A DNA stretch of 64,000 bases from Saccharothrix longispora (lineage in GTDB: Bacteria > Actinomycetota > Actinomycetes > Mycobacteriales > Pseudonocardiaceae), in NCBI RefSeq assembly GCF_030852425.1, contig NZ_NSDM01000011.1, positions 287,672 through 351,671 on the forward strand, in the 5' to 3' direction. The notes under the pieces are model-generated. The model was given only the letters and a program-made list of their open reading frames with translations. It searched no databases and had not been told where the DNA came from. Positions 26,383-34,538 of this stretch are shown here, piece by piece; position 1 is the stretch's first letter, and each line of letters starts with the position of its first letter. The translations under genes and the position numbers were made by a program.

Positions 26383-26712
26383 GTGAGCGTGGAACGGGGT
26401 TTCGGCGTCGACACCGCGGCGCTGTCGGCGTACGGCGGCGCCGCCGCCGGGTTGGCGGGCGAGGTCGGCGAGGTCGGCACGTCGACGTTGGCGGGCACGA
26501 CGGCGTTGGCCGCGGGCAGCTTCGGGAGGATCGGCGACGAGGTCGGCCTGGGCGCCGCCTTCCAGCGGGCCGCGCAGGCCCAAGTGGACGGTGTCGCCGC
26601 GGCGGCCGCCGGGTTGACCGGGTTCGCCGACGCCGTGCGGAAGTCGGGCGAGGCGTACGTGGAGCAGGAAGCGGCGACGGGCGCCGACCTCGGCCGGGCG
26701 TACCGGGGCTGA
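26383..26712 (+). CDS. ESX-type (EspC/WXG-like) small secreted protein
   Basis: A 109-residue Ala/Gly-rich helical protein starting at GTG 26383. The pattern FGVDTAALSAYGGAAAGLAGEV and later AAAAAGLTGFADAVRKSGEAYVEQEAATGADLGRAYRG resembles the DUF2580/EspC family of type VII secretion-associated proteins: two helices with a C-terminal YxxxD/E-like segment (YVEQE). It has no Sec signal peptide. The NlpC/P60 gene starts two bases after its stop, so the two are probably co-secreted, perhaps as a heterodimer through their helical hairpins. Confidence 0.75.
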   Translation: MSVERGFGVDTAALSAYGGAAAGLAGEVGEVGTSTLAGTTALAAGSFGRIGDEVGLGAAFQRAAQAQVDGVAAAAAGLTGFADAVRKSGEAYVEQEAATGADLGRAYRG

Positions 26713-26713
26713 C

Positions 26714-27877
26714 GTGGACGTCGCAGGTTTCCTCGCGGGTCTGGTCCGGCCGATGGAGGACCACCTCGCCCGGCTGGAGGGCGACACCGGCGCCGCGTCG
26801 GGCGCGGCCGACGCGTTCGGGCGGGCGTCCTCGGCGCTGACCGAGGTCGACGGCAGGCACACCGGTGCCGCGAACGCCGCGCTGGCCACCTGGTACGGCG
26901 AGAAGGCGAACGCGTTCCAGGAGCGGGTGTCGGCGTTCTCCGGCGGGGTGGGCGCGTTGGCGCGCAACGCGACGGCCACCCGGGAGGCGGTGACGACGGC
27001 GGTGGACGCGGTGACGTCCGGCCGCACCGCGATCCGGGGGCTCATCGACGAGTTCACCGGGTGGGCCTGGCCCCGGCTCGCGGCCGCCGCGGCGGCGTCG
27101 GTGCTGGGCGGGATCGGCGCGGTGCTCGCGGTCGCGGCCGAGGTGACGGCCAAGGCGCGGGAGTACGAGGGGAAGACCGGGCAGGAGCTGGAGCGGGTCC
27201 GCGGCGAGCTGACCGCGGTCGTCGCCCTGCTCCAGGGGCTCCGGCAGCCGGACTTCGCCGGGCTCGGGGCTCCGCTGGGTGCCGAGGGCGGCACCACGTC
27301 CGTGTCGTCGGTCGGCGACGGCGGGAGCGGCTCCGGCAACGGGAGCGGGAACGGGTCGGGGACCGGTGGCGGGTCCGGCGGCGGCGGTGGGTCGGGCGGC
27401 GGCGGTGGGTCGGGCGGCGGGTCGGGCGGTGGCGGCGGCAGCGGTCCGCGGTTGCCGGTGGCCATCCCGCCCCAGCCGGGGACCGGCGTGGGCGTCAACC
27501 TGCCGGACGGCAGCTCCGCCGAAGCGCCCAACGAGGTCGCCGCGCAAGCCGTGCGCAACGCGTTGTCGGCGCTGGGCACCCCGTACGTGTGGGGCGGCGC
27601 GAACCCGCCGCGGGGAACCGACTGCAGCGGCCTGACGCAGTGGGCGTACGCGGGCGCCGGGTTCGACCTCCCGCGCCCCGCGTCCTCGCAGGCGATGGGC
27701 GCCTCCGTGCCGGCCGACCAGCTGCTGCCCGGTGACCTGGTGGTGTGGGACGGGCACGTGGCCATGGTGATCGGCAACGGGCAGATGGTGGAGGCGGGCG
27801 ACCCGGTGCAGGTCGGCGCGATCCGCACCGGCAACAGCGGCATGTCCTTCTACGGCTTCTACCGACCGACGGGCTGA
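26714..27877 (+). CDS. NlpC/P60 peptidoglycan hydrolase with WXG-like N-terminus
   Basis: A 387-residue protein in three parts. Residues 1-170 are a helical hairpin with WYGEKANAFQERVSAF, a W-x-G motif typical of type VII substrates. A Gly/Ser linker spans about 203-245. Residues 255-387 are an NlpC/P60 domain with catalytic Cys304 in TDCSGLTQWAY and His348 in WDGHVAMVIG. It cleaves peptide cross-links in peptidoglycan, acting outside the membrane either on the own wall or on rivals. The GTG at 26714 is two bases after the EspC-like gene. Secretion by an ESX machine encoded elsewhere is inferred. Confidence 0.88.
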   Translation: MDVAGFLAGLVRPMEDHLARLEGDTGAASGAADAFGRASSALTEVDGRHTGAANAALATWYGEKANAFQERVSAFSGGVGALARNATATREAVTTAVDAVTSGRTAIRGLIDEFTGWAWPRLAAAAAASVLGGIGAVLAVAAEVTAKAREYEGKTGQELERVRGELTAVVALLQGLRQPDFAGLGAPLGAEGGTTSVSSVGDGGSGSGNGSGNGSGTGGGSGGGGGSGGGGGSGGGSGGGGGSGPRLPVAIPPQPGTGVGVNLPDGSSAEAPNEVAAQAVRNALSALGTPYVWGGANPPRGTDCSGLTQWAYAGAGFDLPRPASSQAMGASVPADQLLPGDLVVWDGHVAMVIGNGQMVEAGDPVQVGAIRTGNSGMSFYGFYRPTG

Positions 27878-27881
27878 CGAC

Positions 27882-28238
27882 GTGGACGAGGTGGAGAGGG
27901 CGGCCCGGCGGGTCGCGGAGGCGGGGCGGCGGGCCGCCGAGCACGTGGCGCGCACGGGACCGGTGTTCGGCCGGGCGTCGTCGCCGGACGGCGCGGTCAC
28001 CGTGGTGGCGGTCCCGGGAGGACCGCCGCGCGAGGTGCGGGTGTCGCCGGCGGCGCTGCGCATGGGGCCGAGGGCGCTGGCCGACGAGATCCTGCGGGTG
28101 TCGCGGCGGGCGTCGCGGGACGCGGCGGACCGGTCGTTGGAGCGGGTCGTCGAGCCGGAGGCGGTGGCCGCGTTGGCGGAGATCGGGTTCGAGCGCGGTC
28201 CGGACGAGGACTTCGGCTTCCCGAGGGGTGTGCGGTGA
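27882..28238 (+). CDS. YbaB/EbfC-like protein (type VII-associated)
   Basis: A 118-residue protein with an N-terminal helix (VERAARRVAEAGRRAAEHVAR), a beta sheet (AVTVVAVPGGPPREVRVS) and a C-terminal helix (ADEILRVSRRASRDAADRSLERVV), the YbaB/EbfC topology. Such proteins bind DNA in other settings, but in actinobacteria many accompany WXG genes with unknown roles, possibly as chaperones. GTG 27882 lies four bases after the NlpC/P60 stop. Its own stop overlaps the next YbaB-like gene (GTGA). Confidence 0.72.
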   Translation: MDEVERAARRVAEAGRRAAEHVARTGPVFGRASSPDGAVTVVAVPGGPPREVRVSPAALRMGPRALADEILRVSRRASRDAADRSLERVVEPEAVAALAEIGFERGPDEDFGFPRGVR

Positions 28239-28744
28239 GCGCGGAGGAGAAGCTCGCCGCCGCCGAGGCCCTGACCCGCGTGCTGGCGCGGACGACCGGC
28301 AGCGCGGAGCACCCGTCGGGCCTGGCCCGCGTGACGGCGACGGCCGGCGGCGAACTGGTGGCGCTCGACCTGCACCCGGCGGCGTTGGCGCGGGGGCCGC
28401 AGGCGGTGGGCGCGCTGGTCGTGGAGACGGCGGCGCTGGCCACCGGGGTGGCGGTGCAGCGGAGCTACGACGAGCTGGCGAAGTCGCTGGGTGACGGCGT
28501 GGCGATGGCGGTGGAGGCGTTCGCCGGGCCGCCGCCGTTCGCCCGGGCGGCGCGTCCGCCCGCCGCCGCGGCTCCCGTGGCTTCGGGCCCCGCAGCTTCG
28601 GGGCCGGTCCCGCCGGGCCCGGTCGCGCCGGGCCCGTTCTCCCGCCGACCTCGGCCTTCACCCCCCGCGCGCCACCGCGGAGAACCCGGGGAGGTCGACG
28701 ACGACGACTACTTCGCCGACCCTTTCCGTGGTCAACGGCAGTAG
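28235..28744 (+). CDS. YbaB/EbfC-like protein with Pro-rich tail
   Basis: A 169-residue protein. The first 95 residues repeat the helix-sheet-helix YbaB plan (LARVTATAGGELVALDLHPAALARGPQAVGALVVETAALATGVAVQ). The remainder is a low-complexity Ala/Pro/Gly tail ending in an acidic patch (EVDDDDYFADPF). It overlaps the preceding YbaB-like gene by four bases, so the two probably form a heterodimer. The same kind of tail occurs in the YbaB-like protein that opens the second ESX-style cluster at 40107. Confidence 0.72.
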   Translation: MSAEEKLAAAEALTRVLARTTGSAEHPSGLARVTATAGGELVALDLHPAALARGPQAVGALVVETAALATGVAVQRSYDELAKSLGDGVAMAVEAFAGPPPFARAARPPAAAAPVASGPAASGPVPPGPVAPGPFSRRPRPSPPARHRGEPGEVDDDDYFADPFRGQRQ

Positions 28745-28808
28745 TGGGTGATCGACCCCGTACTCTTGCCCCGCATCGCAAAGGGGCATGGCGTGACCGG
28801 GAGGTCGG

Positions 28809-30017
28809 ATGGCACAGGACATCGTCCCGATCGAGCTGGGACTCACCCAGGGTGATGTCGTCACCCTGTGGGCTCCCCGCTGGCGGGAAGAGGGCGAGGA
28901 GTGGGAAGCGTTCCTCGGCCACGAGGAGGACCTGTACGTCTTTCCCGATGCCGCGCACCTGGCGGCGTTCGTGCGCACGGCCGAGGAGCACGACCTGGTC
29001 GACCACCCGGCGTGGCACGTGGTGCCCGCGCTGACGGTCGGTGAGCTGTCGCCGGACGACAACCACCAGTTCGACCTGGTGGGCGTGCCGGAGCTGGTCG
29101 CCGAGGAGCCCGACACCTGGGTCATCGGCGAGCTGGCCGACGTGATCTCGATCGTGCGCTCGCTGGCGGACGTGTGCGACCTGGAGAAGGTGCACGAGAT
29201 CCTGGACTCGGCGGAGGGCTTCTCGCTGCTGCCGCAGGGCACGTTGCCGTTCACCGGTCGCGAGGGCCAGGCGCTGTGGACCGAGATCGCCCAGGTCGTC
29301 TCCGACAAGTGGGACGAGGTGCTCGACGCGATCGACGAGGTCGTGACGACGCCCGACGTGGACGAGACGACGCTGAGGACCACGCGGGAGGAGTTGGCCG
29401 CGTTCGAGGAGGCCAACGCCGCCGCCGTCGGGTCGGACGAGGACGACGAGGACTCCGACGAGGAGCCGGTCGGCTTCTGGGGCGAGGTCGGCATCGACCC
29501 GATCAAGATCATCACCGGCGCGGGCGAGTACTACACGCTGCGCTGCTACCTGGACGACCAGCCGGTGTTCCTGGGCCGCAAGGGCAAGATCGACGTGTTC
29601 GGCTCGCCGCGCGCGCTGGCCCGGTTCATCGTCGAGGCCGACGACAACGACATGAACGAGGTGTCGACCTGGGGCGAGCTGGTCACCAAGGCGACGGGCG
29701 GCGACCTGGACGTCGAGGTCGACCCGGACAACGTCTACGTGCTCACCGGTCTGGACGAGGACATCGCCGACGGCCCGGACGCGGTGGACCCGACGCAGCT
29801 CGACCTGGTCGTGGAGCTGTTGGAGGACGCCGGCGAGTGGGCCCACGACGACACCGTGAAGGTGGCGCTCAACGGGTCCGAGCGGCTGGGGTGGCTGGTC
29901 AACTACGTGCTCAAGCCCGACCCGACGCGGCTGGCGCCCAGTGCGCCGTTCGACGACGAGGTGACGGCGTGGCGCACGCTCGTGGCGCAGTTCGAGGACC
30001 GGTTGAAGGTCCACTAG
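28809..30017 (+). CDS. Conserved acidic actinobacterial protein (often labelled primosomal protein)
   Basis: A 402-residue, strongly acidic soluble protein starting MAQDIVPIELGLTQGDVVTLWAPRWREEGEEWEAFLGHEEDLYVF. Two related halves are visible: WEAFLGHEEDLYVFPDAAHLAAFV (about residues 32-55) and PVFLGRKGKIDVFGSPRALARFIVEA (about 254-279), suggesting an internal duplication around an Asp/Glu-rich linker (VGSDEDDEDSDEEPVG, about 214-229). Homologues across actinobacteria are commonly called primosomal protein, a name without support here. I assign no function. A perfect hairpin terminates it before the convergent adenosine deaminase gene. Confidence 0.7.
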   Translation: MAQDIVPIELGLTQGDVVTLWAPRWREEGEEWEAFLGHEEDLYVFPDAAHLAAFVRTAEEHDLVDHPAWHVVPALTVGELSPDDNHQFDLVGVPELVAEEPDTWVIGELADVISIVRSLADVCDLEKVHEILDSAEGFSLLPQGTLPFTGREGQALWTEIAQVVSDKWDEVLDAIDEVVTTPDVDETTLRTTREELAAFEEANAAAVGSDEDDEDSDEEPVGFWGEVGIDPIKIITGAGEYYTLRCYLDDQPVFLGRKGKIDVFGSPRALARFIVEADDNDMNEVSTWGELVTKATGGDLDVEVDPDNVYVLTGLDEDIADGPDAVDPTQLDLVVELLEDAGEWAHDDTVKVALNGSERLGWLVNYVLKPDPTRLAPSAPFDDEVTAWRTLVAQFEDRLKVH

Positions 30018-30040
30018 GCGGTTCCACCAGGCGGTGGGGA

Positions 30041-30066
30041 GGGGGCGGCCTCGCGGGGCCGCCCCC
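30041..30066. terminator. Bidirectional terminator hairpin
   Basis: Perfect 10-bp GC arms (30041-30050, 30057-30066) with a six-base loop, between convergent genes whose stops lie at 30017 and 30072. Confidence 0.82.
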
Positions 30067-30071
30067 TTCGC

Positions 30072-31136
30072 TCACCCGCCCAGTTCGTCGAACGCCGGGT
30101 TGATCACGTTCCGGATCAGCGCCCCGCGCTCCTCGTGCGTGATGAACGCGGCCTTCGCGGCGTTCGTGGTGAACGCGCGCAGGTCCTCCCAGCCGAAGCC
30201 GAAGTGCTCGGCCGCGGTGGCGAGCTCGCCGCTCAGCGACACCTGGCTCATCAGGCGGTTGTCGGTGTTCACGGTGACCCGGAAGCCGAGTTCGTGCATC
30301 CGCTTGATCGGGTGCTCGGCGAGGGACGCCACGGCGCCGGTGTGCACGTTCGACGTGGGGCACATCTCCAGCGCGATGCGCCGGTCCCGCACGTAGGCGG
30401 CCAGCGGGCCGACCTCGTCGCCCCGGATGTCCTCGGCCAGGCGCACGCCGTGCCCGAGCCGTTCGGCGCCCGCGAGCTGCACGGCCTCCCAGGCCGACTC
30501 GACGCCCGCGGCCTCGGCGGCGTGGATGGTGAAGTGCGCGCTCTGCTGCCGCAGGTACTCGAAGGCGGACAGCTCGCGGCTCGGCGGGAACCCGGCCTCG
30601 GGGCCCGCGATGTCGAAGCCGACGACCCCCGCGTCCCGGTAGCGGACGACCAGGTCGGCGATGCGCTGCCACCCGTCGTTCTGGCGCATCGCGCAGAGCA
30701 GGGTGCCGACGCGGATCGTGCGGCCGGCGGCCTCCTCGCCCTTGCGGAAGCCCTCCTGGACCGCCTCGACGGCCTGTTCGAGGGAGAGGCCCTTGTCGGT
30801 GAACAGCTCGGGCGCGTACCGGATCTCGGCGTAGACGACACCGTCGGCGGCGAGGTCCTGCACGGCCTCCGAGGCGACGCGGACCAGCGCCTCCTCGTCC
30901 TGCATGACCCCGCAGGTGTGGGCGAAGCCCTCCAGGTAGCGGACCAGCGAGCCGGAGTTGGCGTTGTCGCGGAACCACTCGCCCAGCGTGGCCGGGTCGG
31001 TCGTGGGCAGGCCCTGGTGGCCGCAGGCGTCGGCGAGTTCGATCACCGTCTGGGGTCGGAGGCCACCGTCGAGGTGGTCGTGCAGCAGCACCTTCGGCGC
31101 GCTGCGGAGGGCCTCCTGGGTAAGCGGGGTCGGCAT
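30072..31136 (-). CDS. add: Adenosine deaminase
   Basis: A 354-residue zinc enzyme converting (deoxy)adenosine to (deoxy)inosine, which the punA product then cleaves. Motifs include the first zinc ligands KVLLHDHLDGG, the substrate Gly in GFDIAGPEAGFP, the zinc His in FTIHAAEAAG, the catalytic region AERLGHGVRLAED, CPTSNVHTG and the zinc Asp in VTVNTDNRLMS. ATG 31136 starts MPTPLTQEALRSAPK; the -10 TACGGT ends six bases before it, so the message is leaderless. A longer upstream reading overlaps the promoter and was rejected. Confidence 0.96.
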   Translation of the reverse strand: MPTPLTQEALRSAPKVLLHDHLDGGLRPQTVIELADACGHQGLPTTDPATLGEWFRDNANSGSLVRYLEGFAHTCGVMQDEEALVRVASEAVQDLAADGVVYAEIRYAPELFTDKGLSLEQAVEAVQEGFRKGEEAAGRTIRVGTLLCAMRQNDGWQRIADLVVRYRDAGVVGFDIAGPEAGFPPSRELSAFEYLRQQSAHFTIHAAEAAGVESAWEAVQLAGAERLGHGVRLAEDIRGDEVGPLAAYVRDRRIALEMCPTSNVHTGAVASLAEHPIKRMHELGFRVTVNTDNRLMSQVSLSGELATAAEHFGFGWEDLRAFTTNAAKAAFITHEERGALIRNVINPAFDELGG

Positions 31137-31142
31137 GGCGTC

Positions 31143-31148
31143 ACCGTA
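31143..31148 (-). promoter_or_regulatory. -10 element TACGGT for add (leaderless)
   Basis: TACGGT on the minus strand is separated from the add ATG by exactly six bases, placing the transcription start at the A of ATG. TATACG overlaps it by four bases as an alternative reading. Confidence 0.6.
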
Positions 31149-31521
31149 TACGGGTGGGTCGCGCGACACGTCGTCCCGCTTGCCGCGTTCGATGATCTTG
31201 TTCCGGTATGATCACGTCCTTAACTCGGACGGGTGTGTGTGCAGAACCACTAGATCAGGTTCGTTTGGTTGTTGTGCAGTCGTGATGCAGAACTTTCCGC
31301 TACCTCCACCTCGGCTTTAGTCACTCGCACGGCGGATGCTCACGCGACGCAGTCAGACCCGGTCCTGAGGTTACTTTCGGGTAGGGTCGACCTCGGTAAC
31401 TCGAACGGACTACACGGAAGGTCGAGGCGGGCGGTCCCCGTCGGGGGCTGGTACAGCTTCGAGCCCCAACCTGGTTAGGCTCCCGGAGGTCTCCCCTCCC
31501 CTGGACGAAGGCACCCGAGCC
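31149..31521. other. 373-base promoter/leader region
   Basis: No gene is visible. On the plus strand TATGAT (about 31207-31212), TAGGGT (about 31382-31387) and TAGGCT (about 31475-31480) could each serve as a -10 for the coiled-coil gene; only the last gives a short leader. The region is less GC-rich than its surroundings. I see no known riboswitch. Confidence 0.45.
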
Positions 31522-32745
31522 GTGAACGAGAACAACAACTCCACGATGTCCTTCGATCGGATGCGCAACATGCTCACGCGCGCCGCGGAGATCCGTGAGA
31601 GCGAGCAGCAGCAGATCTTCGACGCACTGGACGAGATCCACGCACGGATGTCCCCGCTCGAGTCGCTGGGTTCCGTTCGCAAGCGCCTGTCCGAGCTGCC
31701 CGACCGGACCGAGATCAGCGTGCTGGCCGAGCGGCTGGACGAGGCGCTCGCCAGGTTGGAGGCGCAGGACAACGCCGTCCAGGGCATCGGTCGTGCCGTC
31801 GACGGCCTGGTCGACAAGCTGGCCAAGCCGTTCGCGCAGCTCGACGGCCGACTGGACGGGGTGGCCGGTCGGTTCGAGGGCGTCGCGGGCCGCATGGACG
31901 GCCTGGAGGACAAGCTCTCCCACATCCACAAGCGGATCGACGACCTCGACCTGCACCTGGACAAGCAGGACACCAAGGTCGACCAGCTCCCGAACGCGAT
32001 CGTCGCGCCGCTGCGCGAGCGCATCGAGGCCCTGGAGGTCGCGCTGCGCGGTCGCCTGGACGAGGTCGACGAGGGCGTGCACGAGCACCTCGACGGCACC
32101 CGCGAGGCGCTCCAGCGGTCGCTCACCGACTCGACGAACGCGCTCCACGGCCGCATCGACGAGACGCGCGACAACATCAACAGCACCCGGGACGGGCTGC
32201 ACTCCTCGCTCACCGAGACGCGCGACTCGCTGCACTCGTCGCTGGCCGACACGCGGAGCACCGTGACCGGCAAGCTCGACGAGGCGCGCGAGGCGCTGCA
32301 CGCGGCCCTGGACGAGACGCGCGACCAGGTCGACGCGACGGACCGGCTGGAGGCGCTGGCGCAGCGCCTGGAGCAGGTCACCTCGCGGTTGGACACCATG
32401 ACCACGCGGCTCGACTCCGTGGAGGACGACTTCGCGGCGCGGTTGGGCGAGCTGTCCGGCGTCGTGGAGCAGGGCATCGCCAAGGTCGAGGGCACGCTGT
32501 CCTCGCGGCCCGACGCCGACTCTCTGGCGTCGCTGGTGCGGCGGAGCAACCAGGAGTCGGAGCTGCGGATCGGCGGTCAGCTGGACGAGGCCATGGCCAC
32601 GTTCGCGGAGCTGATCCTGGGTGGCGGTTCGCCCACCCCGCCGCCGCCCCCCACCGCGCTGCCCCGGCCGCAGCGGCGGACCCGGAAGAACGGGCCCAAG
32701 TCCGACGTGCGGGACGACGACGACCTCACGGCCGAGGGCGCCTGA
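31522..32745 (+). CDS. Long coiled-coil protein
   Basis: A 407-residue soluble protein that is almost entirely helical with heptad spacing from about residue 40 to 340. It includes repeated short units such as LDGRLDGVAGRFEGVAGRMDGLEDKL and ETRDSLHSSLADTRSTVTGKLDEAREALH, resembling apolipoprotein-like or tail-fibre rods. The C-terminus is Pro-rich and then basic/acidic (PRPQRRTRKNGPKSDVRDDDDL). There is no membrane helix or signal peptide. It may be a cytoskeletal or scaffold element, but nothing in the sequence fixes a role. A hairpin follows the stop. Confidence 0.75.
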   Translation: MNENNNSTMSFDRMRNMLTRAAEIRESEQQQIFDALDEIHARMSPLESLGSVRKRLSELPDRTEISVLAERLDEALARLEAQDNAVQGIGRAVDGLVDKLAKPFAQLDGRLDGVAGRFEGVAGRMDGLEDKLSHIHKRIDDLDLHLDKQDTKVDQLPNAIVAPLRERIEALEVALRGRLDEVDEGVHEHLDGTREALQRSLTDSTNALHGRIDETRDNINSTRDGLHSSLTETRDSLHSSLADTRSTVTGKLDEAREALHAALDETRDQVDATDRLEALAQRLEQVTSRLDTMTTRLDSVEDDFAARLGELSGVVEQGIAKVEGTLSSRPDADSLASLVRRSNQESELRIGGQLDEAMATFAELILGGGSPTPPPPPTALPRPQRRTRKNGPKSDVRDDDDLTAEGA

Positions 32746-32784
32746 CGGTCGGCAGGTCGGCTGACCATCGGCGGATCGCGCCTC

Positions 32785-32813
32785 GCAGGGGTCCCCGCCA
32801 CGGGGGCCCCTGC
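32785..32813 (+). terminator. Terminator hairpin of the coiled-coil gene
   Basis: A 13-bp stem with one T-G wobble (32785-32797 with 32801-32813) and a three-base loop, 40 bases after the stop. Confidence 0.75.
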
Positions 32814-32835
32814 TTCGTCGTGCCCGGGGGTCCGA

Positions 32836-32867
32836 CGATCCCGGCCCCCGCGCGGGGGCCGGGATCG
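32836..32867. terminator. Terminator hairpin of the nucleoside operon
   Basis: A perfect 32-base palindrome just beyond the deoA stop on the minus strand. It faces the separate hairpin of the convergent coiled-coil gene, so each transcript has its own terminator. Confidence 0.82.
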
Positions 32868-32877
32868 CGAGCTGTGC

Positions 32878-34152
32878 TCAGCCCCTGATGGTGTCGATGA
32901 CCAGCGGGGTCGGGCGCGGCGGTTCGTCGCCGATCCCGTGGGCGTCCGCGAGCGTGGCCAGGGCTGCCGGGATGGCCTCGGGGGTGTCGGTGTACAGCTC
33001 GAGGAAGGGCTGGCCCTCGGCGAGCCGCTCGCCCGGTTTGGCCAGGCAGAGGATGCCCGCGCCCGCCTGCACCGGGTCCTCCTTGCGGGCCCGGCCCGCG
33101 CCCAGGCGCCACGCCGCCACGCCGATCGCGTAGGCGTCCTGCCTGGTCAGGTAGCCGTCGGCGGGGGCGGTCACCACGTGCCGGTGCCCGCCGCGGGGCA
33201 GTGCGGCCTCCGGGTCGCCGCCCTGCGCGCGGATCATGCGCGCCCAGGTCTCGTACGCCTCGCCCGAGGCCAGGACGGCTGCCGGGTCGGCGGTGATGCC
33301 CGCTCGCGCCAGCATCTCCCGGGCGAGGGCGACCGTCAGGTCGATCACGTCCTGCGGACCCCCGCCCTTGAGGACGTCCACGGACTCCTCCACCTCCACC
33401 GCGTTGCCGACCGCCCTGCCGAGGGGGGTGGACATGTCGGTCAGCAGGGCGGAGACGGCCAGGCCGTGGTCCACGCCGATGGAGACCAGGGCCGCCGCCA
33501 GGGCACGGGCCCGCTCCTCGGACTTCATGAACGCGCCCGAGCCGACCTTGACGTCCAGGACCAGCGCCTCGGCGCCTTCCGCGATCTTCTTCGACATGAT
33601 GGAGGAGGCGATCAGGGGGATCGCCTCGACGGTGCCGGTCACGTCGCGGAGGGCGTAGAGCTTCCGGTCCGCCGGGGCCAGGCCCTCGGTCGTCGCGCAG
33701 ATGACGGCCCCCACCGAGCGGAGCTGCGCCCGGACCTCGTCCACGGACAGCTGCGCCCGCCAGCCGGGGATGGACTCCAGCTTGTCCAGCGTGCCGCCGG
33801 TGTGGCCCAGGCCCCGCCCGGAGAGCTGGGGCACCGCCGCGCCGCAGGCCGCCACCAGCGGGGCCAGGGGCAGGGTGATCTTGTCGCCCACGCCGCCGGT
33901 GGAGTGCTTGTCGACGGTGGGGCGGCCGACGTCCAGGTGCAGCCGTTCGCCCGAGTCCACCATCGCGCGGGTCCAGCGCGCGGTTTCCCGCGCGGTCATG
34001 CCGTTCAGCAGGATGGCCATGGCCAGGGCGGACATCTGCTCGTCCGCCACGAGGCCCTCGGTGTAGGCGTCGACCACCCAGTCGATCTGCTCGTCGGAGA
34101 GGGCCCCGCCGTCGCGCTTGGCCCTGATGACGTCCACGGCGGTGTGGTTCAC
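32878..34152 (-). CDS. deoA: Thymidine phosphorylase
   Basis: A 424-residue pyrimidine-nucleoside phosphorylase releasing thymine or uracil and (deoxy)ribose-1-phosphate. The start is GTG 34152 (VNHTAVDVIRAKRDG), overlapping the cdd stop by four bases. The signature is SGRGLGHTGGTLDKLESIPG (about residues 117-136). The phosphate site is DKHSTGGVGDK, and SSIMSKKIAEGAEALVLDVKVGSGAFM completes the catalytic cleft. It accepts deoxyuridine made by the cytidine deaminase encoded upstream. It is the last gene of the importer operon. Confidence 0.95.
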   Translation of the reverse strand: MNHTAVDVIRAKRDGGALSDEQIDWVVDAYTEGLVADEQMSALAMAILLNGMTARETARWTRAMVDSGERLHLDVGRPTVDKHSTGGVGDKITLPLAPLVAACGAAVPQLSGRGLGHTGGTLDKLESIPGWRAQLSVDEVRAQLRSVGAVICATTEGLAPADRKLYALRDVTGTVEAIPLIASSIMSKKIAEGAEALVLDVKVGSGAFMKSEERARALAAALVSIGVDHGLAVSALLTDMSTPLGRAVGNAVEVEESVDVLKGGGPQDVIDLTVALAREMLARAGITADPAAVLASGEAYETWARMIRAQGGDPEAALPRGGHRHVVTAPADGYLTRQDAYAIGVAAWRLGAGRARKEDPVQAGAGILCLAKPGERLAEGQPFLELYTDTPEAIPAALATLADAHGIGDEPPRPTPLVIDTIRG

Positions 34153-34538
34153 GGCAGGTCTCCGGGTCCGAAGGCGTCGGGCAGGACCTCGGTCATCGGC
34201 TTGACGCCGGACGGGGTGTCGATCAGGCAGGTGGGGCCGCCCAGCTCGTAGATCACCTGGCGGCACCGGCCGCAGGGCATGAGCAGGTCGCCCTCTCCGC
34301 TGCGGCACGCCAGGGCGACCAGCTTGCCGCCGCCGGTGAGGAAGAGCTGGCCCGCGAGGGTGCACTCGGCGCAGAGCCCGACGCCGTAGGCGGCGTTCTC
34401 CACGTTGCAGCCGGTGATGACGCGGCCGTCGTCGCAGACGGCCGCGGCGCCCACCTGGAGGTTCGAGTAGGGGCAGTAGGCGGCTTGGGCGGCCTCGACC
34501 GCCTTGGCGCGGAGCGCCTCCCAGTCGACGTCACCCAC
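34149..34538 (-). CDS. cdd: Cytidine deaminase
   Basis: A 129-residue tetrameric zinc enzyme converting cytidine and deoxycytidine to uridine and deoxyuridine. The catalytic Glu and first zinc Cys are in GLCAECTLAG (about residues 51-60). The other two Cys ligands are in MPCGRCRQV (about 88-96), and NVENAAYG binds substrate. The GTG at 34538 lies inside the last codons of the upstream permease (8-base overlap). Its place between the importer and deoA makes import, deamination and phosphorolysis one coordinated route. Confidence 0.95.
   Translation of the reverse strand: MGDVDWEALRAKAVEAAQAAYCPYSNLQVGAAAVCDDGRVITGCNVENAAYGVGLCAECTLAGQLFLTGGGKLVALACRSGEGDLLMPCGRCRQVIYELGGPTCLIDTPSGVKPMTEVLPDAFGPGDLP

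Noticed and set aside
27320..27450. Gly/Ser repeat as a possible CRISPR or satellite array
   Set aside because: It is a codon-level low-complexity linker in the NlpC/P60 gene with no spacer structure.
26230..28375. Upstream extensions of the minus-strand SMI1/KNR4 frame through the ESX-style cluster
   Set aside because: The long open frame is a shadow of the plus-strand genes. SMI1 similarity begins only at about 26221.
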